A DNA stretch of 64,000 bases from positions 136,866 to 200,865 of the forward strand of contig QNGE01000955.1 of assembly GCA_008508345.1 (NCBI GenBank). The letters run 5' to 3'. This DNA is from Paragonimus westermani (Eukaryota > Platyhelminthes > Trematoda > Plagiorchiida > Troglotrematidae). The translations under genes were made by a program, and so were the position numbers. Each line of letters starts with the position of its first letter. Within the stretch, counting starts at the first letter, position 1. This document shows, piece by piece, positions 23,801 through 35,800 of the stretch. The notes under the pieces are model-generated. The model had not been told where the DNA came from. It made no database searches and saw nothing but the letters and a program-made list of their open reading frames with translations.

Positions 23801-26800
23801 TTCTGTCAGTATACACACGGGTGGTTACTCCAAAACTAATGGAATAGTGATTTTGAAAATTCAAACGTCGCAAGCGTTTCAGAGAGGCATACAGAGGTGT
23901 GTTCTTTAAATACTCAAAAAGTCGTTTACTCTCATCCATGATATCCCGATTTGTTACTCATTAACCTGCAACCAACTCCTACAACAAAAATACAGGACTG
24001 TTTTCATGCTATGCTCGTCTTAGCCTTATCTCGTGGAGATTTCAGTATACCACGTCACTTCTGGACCGGATCAAGTCCACCTGACAGTGCACACTTGAGA
24101 AGGCACAATGGTTGTTCTAAACCGTTCTTCCGAACTGTATTTCAGCTTTCTTAAATCAGATATTAATAGTTGATTACAAGAGGGAGCTTAGCAACTTTCT
24201 TCATGTATTTGTGAAATATTACTGCACACTTCATCGAAGTTGATACAGTAAATCACTCTTCGAAGGTTGTGTTGCCGATGTCCGTGCAATGAATGACTTT
24301 TCACAATGTTGTGTTCCTGTCACTCTTTTCTTCGATAAGCTTCAATCGTTACCTTCGATTTCGTTCACTCAAATTTGGTTTACTTTCCTCCGGCACCTGC
24401 CTCAACTCAGGAACGGTTATTCTTTTTCGTATTAATTTCGTTAAGTTTGTCTTTTATTCTGTACAACAGAAGACCATAGCTCTTTTTGCATTTACTGCTT
24501 AACCAATCCTTTTTGCTTGGAGCGTATCTTTTTTCCAGTTGTTGGTATGCCTCTGGAAATAAGACTTGCCATTCACGATCCTGGAAGGTGCTGACTCTGA
24601 TGTCATCATTATCGTTGTCCCGCTGACTTGATTTAGTGCTTTATACGCAACTCGAGCAGCAAAACTGGGCGCAGTATAATCGTAGGATCATCGACTGGAG
24701 TTAATAGGACAGTTGCTACGTCTGCTTTCGAGGCAACCGGAAAACCTTAACACTATTCATAAGCGAATGTGATTGGGCGCTCAGATATGATTCACTCGTG
24801 CCTAACGTTTGCTGAATGACCCAGTGGTCAACACGGTTGCCTCATGAAAGCGTGGCCAGAGTTCTAATCCGGGTCGTGGCAAGGATATGCACTACTGACG
24901 TGCTCTAACAAGATCAAAATTCGAGTATACTGCTGTCGGAACGCAACAGCTGCTCTCAGTTTTGAATCATACTCAAGTTATGTAAGCCAAACTTCCCTAC
25001 TGTTCGCTAGAATACATTGTACTCAATTCACTTTCGGTTTATCAGGATGTATGATTCAATCCGCAATCCCGGCGTCGATGAGAAATTAAGTTAGAATTTT
25101 TTATGACAGACAGTGGAAGGTTTGGGGCCAAAATAAATTTGTACCTGAAACCTTATTTGTTTCTATCCATTAACAATATAACCTCGGAAAATGCGGAAAT
25201 ACAAAGTTCTCCGTATCCTGATAACTTTCAGTGGAACTGCTAACGGTTTTTCCGAAAATCCTTATGAACGCGGTAACTCTGGTAGAACGCTCTTGGAGGC
25301 ATTATAGTCCATATATTTTAGTTATTCCCTGGATTTCTTCGGTAACTTAATCAACTGAACAAATGATAACCTAAATTCAAACTTTGATTTGTTTCTGTCC
25401 AGCGTGTATGGGTTGTGGTTTGACTTACATGTACACAGGATACGGCTTCGCACTCTCAGTCTGTCGAGATTTTACGGAATTATTTAGTGAGTTGGTTCAC
25501 ATGACTCTCTAGGAGCCAGCAAATTCTTGTTGGGTTGCTGGATGATTTTGTGGAACTTTTGCCAGCATTAATAGGCTGAACGGCTGCCCTTGAAACTGAC
25601 AGCTGATGATACCATCCGAATGTAACCAATGAGCATGCCTTACTCGGTTTTTGATCGACAGTGGCTACGATTGGTCTCTGCTGTGCACTCTTTACCTGGT
25701 CCCCTTATTTACAGCTTACTGGTGGAAGGTACGGGCTGGACAGCAGTGAAACTGGTATGCGGAAGTACATTTGTCTACTGATATGTTGGGAACTATAAAT
25801 CGTGTTGATCATTAGAATGGGAGCTTTTCGGCCCGCCAAGCCCATAGCCGTGAACGTTGAATAATTGGACTTGGTGACGTTAATGTTGCCTTGTTTTGAC
25901 GTGAATGCGGTGAATTAAATATGCTAGTGAAAGCCGTAGAGTAGCGAACTATCTTGCGATTGCTCTCTTACTCTCAAACTGTACGCAGCTGTTTATCTAT
26001 GGCATTGTGTATTCAGCTTTACCTGTTTTTGAACAGGCTTTCGAGGATTTTATATCGCCGATTCTTCTGTTTCTTCTCAGTTCTTATTAGTTGGGTTTAT
26101 TCTAATTTTGGTTGTGTTTACATTTCTGCTGCACAAACATAGCGTAACAATGCCGGCTACCGTTAAACCCTTCCTAGCATAAATTGTGCTTATAAATTGT
26201 CGTTATCAACATCTACGACAGCGATACGCCACTTGCTTATCTAGCATGTAGTAACGAAAACAGAATTCCGAGTTGAAGGTAAGTTGAAGGAAAATGGGTG
26301 CTGATTAATTTATAAACTCATCCGTCCAAACTGAAATAATTAACGTCATCATCTTGGAAACAGATGGCCGAGTCGCAAGCGATAGTAAGACGACTTCTTT
26401 GATGTCTTCACTGCCCTTTTTGTGTTTACTGTTCTTGTCTCACGTGTAGCTCATTCACACTGTTGTACCCCATTATTGTTCATGTCCAGTTGGAGGCTAG
26501 AAGGTTCACGGTGTACTTAACCCATGAAAAAAACTACATTTGGTCTCCAGTTTGTTAACATCTAATTTTTACTCCCATTGCTGAATCATCGATTGGCCCC
26601 CTCGAGTTTTACATCGCATATTAAAGCGCAGAAGGCATGGTGAACGGTAAGCTAACTTTTTTGACACACGGCTTAACTATCTGAATCTATGGGGTCAGTT
26701 CTCATTGCCACCGGTGTCCGGTGTTTTGTAGATTGTGGCCAATGTTGTTTGGTCTGTGCCGCTCTTTTCTTCCTACTTATCGCATTTTCTATTTTGCCCG

Positions 26801-29800
26801 TCTTTTGCACTCTGCTCTGTTCTCTCCTTTTCAGTCAACCGAACATGCAGCTTTGGGGACACACTGTACAACTTTCTATCATTCACGTCCACCACGAGAG
26901 CGTTCTCGTTCGAAGACTGACCAACATGAATGGTGGTCATTTGCTTGCTAGAGTCCTAGTCGACGCCCCAGTAAGTGTGGCCACTTGCCGATCACTTTTG
27001 GTTTTTCCTTTTGTTTTTATCCCATGAATTTTATGTCGTGCCCACATTTTGCTAGTCTATCTTACCAGTTTTACAGTTTTTCATCGATGTCATCGTGTCT
27101 TTTTCGGGTTGAACGGGAGCTAATACAAGTATTATGTGCCTATATTATACCCATTAATATGAGGGAACTGCTTAAAATAAATAATGAACCACCTGCATAA
27201 CTGTAAATCGAGAACGTATGTCCGTGAGTGGAATCGTGCTGAAATTTTAAGCTGATAAGTGTTCCGTATATTCGCTGTTGCCCAACTAGCTGCTTTGCGT
27301 TGGCTCATATGTTGGAGACAAGTCACACCCGAATTCCGGAATGTGGTGGAGTACGTGTGGGGTCCATGCTGTGTATATGTGAGTGCGCACGACCCTGTGC
27401 TCTAGTCGAACAACAGTGGGGCAAGGTCTGTGCACATGACGCTATCCAATGACAACGTAGCGTGATTGTACTTGTTTGGCTAAGTGGCTGCTCGATTTCG
27501 GCTAGTGCCAGTTGTGACGCCACACTTCCGATGGGTGTTTCCTTCATACCGTCCGGATATGCGTTTCGTTGTTCCACTGACACTGTCTGTCCTGGATTGT
27601 GTAGAGTTGTTTCCATGGTGTCCTTCACGCCTTTATCCCTTGGTCGTTCTAGGATACTGCCATAAGTGCTAGCTTCATTTGGACAGGTTACTTTCACGCT
27701 ATAGAAACGTCCACATTGTGTACGAAGACAGTATTTTGGATGCCTCATCTATCTGCTTGTGTCCGGCGATTTGAGTTATGAGCAGATTATGTGGTTAGTA
27801 TCTTATGTATCGACACATCTTCACCATGCCACAAACCTGCTTCGTGTGCTTTAAAGAATAGCACCGTCTAGTTTTGTGATTTCGAGTCGCTGTCTCATCT
27901 GTTGAACTCAACGGGATTCACACACTACCGTAGTGCGATTAAATAAGGTCGCATTTATTGAGAACCCATTTTTTGTAATGGCTTTATGTCCGAACCTGAG
28001 TTAACTTGACTCGTAGAATTCACAGGAAATTTACGGATCGTGGGAAACGGAAGATAATTATGTACACCTGAATACGTATTGGACGTTTTGGAAAGTAAAA
28101 CCAATTCAGGGAATTGTTTCAGTTTCAGAAGGCAAATGGTAAGAGGGCTGCGCAAAAGAAATTCGGAGGATAATGAGCGCAATAGGAACCCACCCATTAT
28201 ATCTCAAACAGACAACAGCCGGCTAGCCTCACCAATGAGAGGTGGAGATTAGCTTCGTTCGCCCTTAATGATTCTGATGATCGGGTTATCCTAAGTACTC
28301 GAATTAATGTCCGGAATATGTGCATTAGGTCTGTGCTTGAATTCAGCTACCGAGAACACAGTTACAGCAGGCTCTGGTAGGTTGTCCTACGTTGGGCACA
28401 TCCGGATGCTAAGCATGTGTTCCATGCAAGTCAAACAGCTCATGAAATTGTGCCTTTAGCCAGTTACCCGTGAAATGGCACAAGTATTTTTCACAATGGA
28501 TGTTGGCTTTGGAACTATGAAGTTACATGTCATACGTATCTCCACCAGTAAAGTCTCGTCTTCAGAACGATTACTGAAAATGCGTAGCGTCGTATCCATA
28601 ATTGATTTGCTCTTTAAGCAACTTTCAATTTTAACAAATGTGTTGGTATCTGATCCGGCTTCTGAAGTTCAGTCGGTAACTTCACGTACATCTATTAATA
28701 TATATCATGCTTAAAGTGACAGATGTCTCCATTTGTTAACCACTAAGGTTTTCCTTGTCCGCTGGTTTCTGTTCGACAACCATTTTCATGTGATATCATG
28801 CGATCAGTCTGATTATGGAGCACGTCTCTGTGATTACTCTTGGTTTTTACTCCGTACTCGATAACCACACTTGGCTCTGATGTATGCTCGTTAGTAACAG
28901 ACTTGAATGCTAAGGATTTCGGAACATTGTCTTGATTTGAGAAAAACCTGCGCGTAATCTGTGCTCATATTTACTGGTATGGTTCCACTTTTCACTCTGA
29001 AGATGCCTCGGTCCAGGTGACGCAGCAATCAATGTTGGCATATGTTTGTCTTCTCTAGCCGTAATTAAGCCAGTCATTGTAGCAGGGTGCCCTAGTTCCG
29101 TTACTGTATCCAGTCCGGTGCGTATGCTTTTGAGACAATTTTGTCTTCCAATGTCACCGTTTCGATTGGTATAACAAAGTACAAAAGGCAACATGGGTCC
29201 ATGTTTAAACTCATTCCGCCCGCGATTGATCGGGGTGTGCATCTGGACTATATGATTAGCGTTTGCCATATTCATTTACGGCCTATTTCCCCTCCCGTTT
29301 CTTTTTCCTCCATGTGCACGCAAAGCTATTGCAGATTAGTTGAGTGGGCTTATCAAGCGAATTGGATTGACGATCAGTAATCTGTCCCTAAATTTTCAAT
29401 AAGACTTTCTGTGTATTTGAATAAGCATGTGTATATTCGTGAGATTTCTTACCGTGCTCCTCTACTCAGAACTGAATGCCTTCTGTAGCGTTTTGTACAC
29501 TATTTTCTACTTCATATTTTTTATTGTTATTCATGCCTTTTCATCTTCTGCAACCTCATATGTACACATGATGTTTGAACGAGGTTAATCGATTCACGGA
29601 GTAATCAATAATTTAAAAAATTACACTCCCGAGTCCGCGAGTTCTGCTTTCTGTTCGCGTTTAGGGTCGGTGGCGTACAAATCTTTGGAAGGGTTAGAAT
29701 TCACCGGAATCAACCGTTTAGTTAAGCAAATTTATTTATCTGTCATTGGAATTATTTCGGTCGTGACATCGAGACTATCCGGGAGACACACGACAAGTAG

Positions 29801-32800
29801 GATCAGTGAGAATCCTCATTTGGTGTAGTGGAACACTAAACCAACGTGCCTCAACGAACTACTGTGAGTTATTTGTTTTCCTTTTCATCAGATTTCGATT
29901 TCCTATTCACACCTGGGTTTCCATATACTGTTTAGATCCACTACACTTCTCGTTTCAACTTATAACTCGGTCAAAAAAAGTTATGAGCGCATTCACATTT
30001 TACAAACTCTCTCCATCTACTCACATGAGGGAACTTGTGGTTTGCTCTTGACGCTTATTTTCCTATTATACCTGGCTAATGGACATGAATTTTAGCAAAT
30101 GTGTGTCACCATTGTTTCACACCTTTGTTTCTACTATATACTTGAAAACAGTCTTCTCACCTCAGTCATCACTTGTTGATAAACAAGCTTTGATTTCAAA
30201 CTGACTTCCATGCAAATCGAGTTTAATCCAGTACCGCCAATTCGAGCCCGACAACCTGTTTCATTAGTCTTGTTTGTATACATGTCGCGCTGTCGCTCAC
30301 CAAGTTCACTGGCGTGAAAATTGAGTGGGGAAAGAAAGTGATATCCTTTCGACTTGCACCCACCTGTTGGTTTTTTAGAAGTGCATTAGAAAGCCATTTT
30401 CCTAGAACGTCAGAACCCGCGATTTTCCGACACACTTAACTCCTGTCTTTCAAACCATTCTTATCCCGAATTAATCTGGTTCTCTTTAGTGAATCTTCCT
30501 CGTCTTGTATTTCTTCGCTATCATTGCGTAGGTTTGTTTTATTACTCCAGTAATAGTAGAAGCCATAGGGACGCTCTCTATTACACATTTTTGAATCAGA
30601 GACTGAGTTATTTCACTCAGATGATAATGTTACGTGATTCGCCACTTTGTACAGCTTGTTTTGGTGGATAGGATAGGCTGGCTTGACTCGGGACACATTT
30701 TATATTTCCGAAAAATATTGGGGCACTGTTTGGTTGGCGATAGACTACCTGGTCAAGGTTAGTGTTTAAGGTGTTCTGAGAGAATAGTCGTTTCATGTTC
30801 AAGTACGACAATCCTCACACCAAAATTCATTGATCTGACACAACCAGTATGAACTGTTAGTCATTGGTGTTGTTACGTTTGTAATTTTTGCAACCTCCTG
30901 CTGTCGTTAGAACATTTTCGCTATCACACGATTATTATGTCTAACTTGTATTTATGAAGTGTTACTTTGCTTTCTTGAAACGTTGTTAGATACTTTCCAT
31001 AGTACGAACCGTACACTCGTTTATGTCGGCAGTAACTAGGCATGTTTTAATGTATGCTCAGTGGTATTCATATCGGTGATTTGCGTCCAGTCACTTAACA
31101 TTCATGTGTGAACACTTGAAAATGTGACCAAAGTGAACCTGTGCTAATCAATACTGGCTACAAGTCATTGGTACAGGGGTCATAGCCAGCGTTTCTGTTC
31201 ATTTTTTTGTCTAGCGGCGCGGATGTTTTCAAGTATGATGTGCAAGCAAAACATTGATAGCAAAGCGCAACTTTCGATCATATCGGGATTGCGAGTCATG
31301 GAACCTTAAACATACGTTAGTTCTTATTGTATATACCGCCTTACTTCACGGCTCCGCTGTGACACAATACTTGATTAAGAATAAAGCAGTTTGGTCTCTC
31401 CTGTGTTTGATTCCTTCCATTACGAACAACATTATTCTGTGCATACAGATTCCGGAGGAGGCCTGCTCTTTGGTTTCTGCTCTTTCTTCTCCATCTGTAA
31501 GTCCAACGGCTCTTACACTCGGTATCCTTTCGCCTCCTCCCAGCACGCTGCCCACTCCACTGCCGGCCGGCGCAGTTGCGTTTGTGTGTTTGAGCTACAA
31601 CCCGAAGCGTAATCGTGTTTACGGTGAGTTCTTATGGTTACTTTCCTGTTTGGGCTCAAGCTGCGTCAATGTGAAGATCTCAGGCGCGATCGCTCCATCA
31701 CAGTTGGGTCTGTAGACACAATATGTTCATTGTTCAAATGCACGAGATTGTACGCTAGACTTTATTCATCACACTGTATGTACACAGTACCCCACAGTCA
31801 GGTATGCACAATTGGGCTGTTGTAACGTGAATGAGCCACTGTGTCAGTCGTCAACTCAATGTACATGTTAGGTCGTGTTTAACTGTAACAAATCAATGGT
31901 ACCTCAAGAACCGGTAACCGAAACCACACTGAGGTCATAAATATTAAGTGGTGCGAGCTGTGTTGAACACAATCGGATAGAAAGTGGCTGGCACAGTGGT
32001 TAGAACAACTTGAAATAAATAAACCTGTGTTACAATCTGCGTTTTTGAGGGTAACATCCTGATTTCAAGATGAAGGCTCCTGGCGGCGTAGACCGTACGG
32101 CAGGGATCGTGTCACTTTTGTCGTGTATTCGAGATTGTTACGATGCTGTTCTAGCAGGCTAATTATCAAGGAGAGCAAATATGGAGTTGAAAATGCCCTC
32201 TCCTTTCCGTTCATCAGTGATGCTCATCGCTTTGTTACGTTTTGGTCCGACAGAAGAGGGAATGTTTTCCGCGACATTTGTTTCCCGATTTGTCTAGTAG
32301 TGAAAACTGGACTTACCGTACGCCTGCGCACTCCCGACTTTTTGTATAAAATCCGTACTGAGCCAGCTGACTAGCACTGTGGGACCGCCTATCAACTTTG
32401 GTTTGTCCCCGTGGGCACTGTGGATTTGGTCTGCCGTCAGTGAGGAAAATTGGAAACGGAACTTGGTAACCCGATTGATTACGAACAGTTCGATTTTTTT
32501 TCTTGGCTGCGACGCATTGATTAGCTCGGTAGTGCTTCTGATACATGGTGGCATTCACCTTTTTCGAAAGAGGCTGGCTGGAAAGTCTATCTGAATGCGA
32601 ACACTGCGATCAAATGTGAGTGATGGTCAACTTGAAAATCATCGTTTTCGTAGCCCTCTTACGATTGTTTGGTGACGGATTGCTGGTGATCTCACAAATT
32701 TCTACCCGATTCGTTCAGCGTTCTGTTTGATTAGGTTTCCATGTTCCAAGAACCATTTTCATTGATCTTAATTTGCCCTGACATGTGCTAGACACGATAG

Positions 32801-35800
32801 TTGTATTCTGTTATCAATACTGGTTGCATTCTGCTTGCACGCGCGGTCGTCTATTCCCCCTGTAGCAGTCTGTCACATTCTCAATGTCTTACCCAAATGA
32901 TTAGCCGCTGCCCTTAAAATCAAACAAATGTGCCTCGAGCGTGCTGATTTCGGGCTCAATTGGGCAAATTTTTCGTTCGCCTTAACGCTGCGAGAAGCGA
33001 CATCGAACGCGGCATAAACAATGCTTATAAACCATGCTCATGCACCAGCAATTTTGGTGCACTCGAGCACTTGAATATACACACACGCAGCCGTTCCATA
33101 CAAATGCACTGCGCATCTTAGCTCTCAATATTATTCGACCCTCAGGACATGCATACGAGCTCAAAGTGCTCGCGTCTGGCTCTATTTGTATGTGATGGTG
33201 GTGTCCATTGTCCATTACGATCTGTTGAAGTGCACGTACCCATCATCAGCTGCGCATGTCGATCGATCTTTTGCGTGCATGCCTATTTATGTTTGCTAAA
33301 CGTGTGCGTACATGCGCGCCTCGCACACATCTTTGGTGACTCGCTCTACTGGCCGTCCGATCATTAGCACTCCGATGGCTATGCGTGTGCGTATGTAATT
33401 CACACTCTCATCAATTTTGTGCGTAATATCTGTGCGTACGCGCATGCACATACTAACATCGACTAAAACGCCTGTGAGTGAATACATATGGTTTGACTGG
33501 TGCTATCATAAAATTATCAATCGATTGATCAGATGTGTGGACAAAGATAAGAAGTTTGCTGTTCATTGAAGAAGTTTGCAATGACACCTCCACCCTATAT
33601 CCTCTTGTAGATCAGTGTTCTGTATAAGCTTACTCCTCATAATTGTCTGATAACAGTCCGACTTCAGGTCACATCGCGTTTCAAACAACAGCCCCTTAAT
33701 TAGGACCTTGCCCAATTTCTTTCGAACACGTTGGCACTAACTGCTAATCAACTTTGTTCATGGCTTCAACCTGCCATACACTTAACCCTTCTTCCAGGTC
33801 TCATTCCGTCCGACTCGGAGCAATTCCGAAATGACTTGCCTCCGCTTAGACAATTCGTCAAAGCAACGCCTGGTGTAGTCTGTGATACGGGACTACGGGT
33901 GTATCCATTGGGACCAAATACTCCTTCTCGAACACTAACCACCTGTCAAGAAGAGCCGTTTACTTCACGCTCGGTTATTTCCAGCAATGTATCACCAGCA
34001 CCGTTTGCTAGCATCAATTCTTGTCCAGGATACGGGTCAATGGTTAGGGTACGCATTCGCTTTTTTGTCTGTCTACTTTATTCATGCACGACATTTTATT
34101 ATCGCAGCCACTATCTATAAATGAGCCACTTGAGAGTGACGTTTCGTGTAAATTTGTTGAACACGACCCGTCTAATTTCTAAGTCTCGGACTCTGCCTGG
34201 ACTGTCAGCTATTCGAACTACGATTCTTGTGTGTTCACACATGACTGCTCTGTAATTTGTATTACGTTCCACCTACCATCTCCGTTATTTATGGGTTTGT
34301 CGCACTCATAGTGCACAGTATCTTTCAGTTCGGGATGAAATTTGTTGAACACTGTTTATCACAATCGGTAGCATTACTGCTCTTTTGGAGCCCACCAGTG
34401 AAACATATTTCGGTCTGGCGCGCCACATTAACTCAGAACCTCTTTTGTGTAAACTTTATTTACTCTACGACCTCTCACACCATTCTTCCCCCCAAAGTGG
34501 CGCGGCTGATTCGTCACATCTGAACTACCAAACAACTGTATCGTGTCAGCCAATCCCAGTGTTACTACATTACAGTCGAAATAATACGCGATTACGGTGT
34601 ATTAACAGCAAGCAATGTCCTCCTGAATGATTTAAGAACTACTTTCGATCGTCCAGTAAGTGTATTGTACATTTTTTCCTCCAGGTGGACACATGAACAC
34701 TAAAATATCACAGAAACACGTCGTTACCTTTTAATATTGGTTTCTGTGTCTTCTAACCCAACGTAGTTTTGTTTTTCTGTTTTCCACTAATTACTTAGTC
34801 GCCTTGTTTTGTCAAGTTTTCATTCCATGGGTTCACCATTTGTTGTGCCCAAACGACTGCGTCCGTGTGCTAAAATCATATTACCTACTCATGGTTATTA
34901 AGTTGAGTAAAATTTTCTCATGAAACCTTGCAACCAACCGGTACAATGGTCCAGTTTACTTTTAGTAAACAGCACGTACACTGTAACTGTCGTAAACACA
35001 CCACCTAGTGAACTGGTTGCCGAACAATGTGGTAGCTTGTTTACCGGACGAAAATGTTGGTTAGGTCAGTCGTACTTGTGTTCTAGCTAACAACCAATTT
35101 CGATATTCCCCGGGTATAGTTAGAATTGGAATTACTCGCAGAACAACAACGCGAGTAAAAGGGATCCGTGGAACATACTGTACTTAAAGTGCAGTAGACC
35201 CCGTATCATGCTAAAGGACACCAAAGCACAATTTAAGCTAGGTAGGCTGATATTGCCAGCCATCGATTATGAGAACAAGTCTGGAGTTTCAGCTGATGTG
35301 TGGAGCCATTGGTGAAAGTCGGCAGATGGACGAACGCGGTTACATACATCAAACGAACCAATTTAATGATGTGGGCTAGTTTTTGCGGGATTTTTTTGCA
35401 CATTGTGCGGCAGACCAACTGAATATATTTTCAGGTCAATTCATAAATACTGTCTTGCAATTGCACGAGAACTGTGCATGTATGACTGTTAGGTTCGTTT
35501 TTATCCCGATGAAACTTGTTGTAAACAGTTGGTTCCAATGAACACCAGCGAGACTGCTTCGACCTAGGTGAGATTCATCAGCACCGCACACCCGTGAATA
35601 AATGGCATATTGCCAAGCATTTATCCACTAGGCCACTGGATCACGGTCACCGGGTTTGTAGGAAGATGTTTGGACTTACTCTGTTTACTGGTCCGTTCAG
35701 TGGCAGACTGATTGTTTGTCTCCCCTCGAACAATTTGTGTCGGACGTGGTATCTGATCCATGTGCTTCGAATTTTTGAACTGCAAAAGCGGCTGTGTACC

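Noticed and set aside
27323..27748. 141-codon minus-strand open frame in intron 6
   Set aside because: No recognisable motif, no splice sites of quality, and it sits in an intron of the opposite-strand gene. Length alone is not enough.
28910..29275. 121-codon minus-strand open frame in intron 6
   Set aside because: No family recognised and no supporting signals; probably chance.
33149..33487. Short open frames in the GT/GC-alternating region
   Set aside because: Low-complexity sequence yields open frames on both strands with His/Val/Cys-rich products; no splice support.
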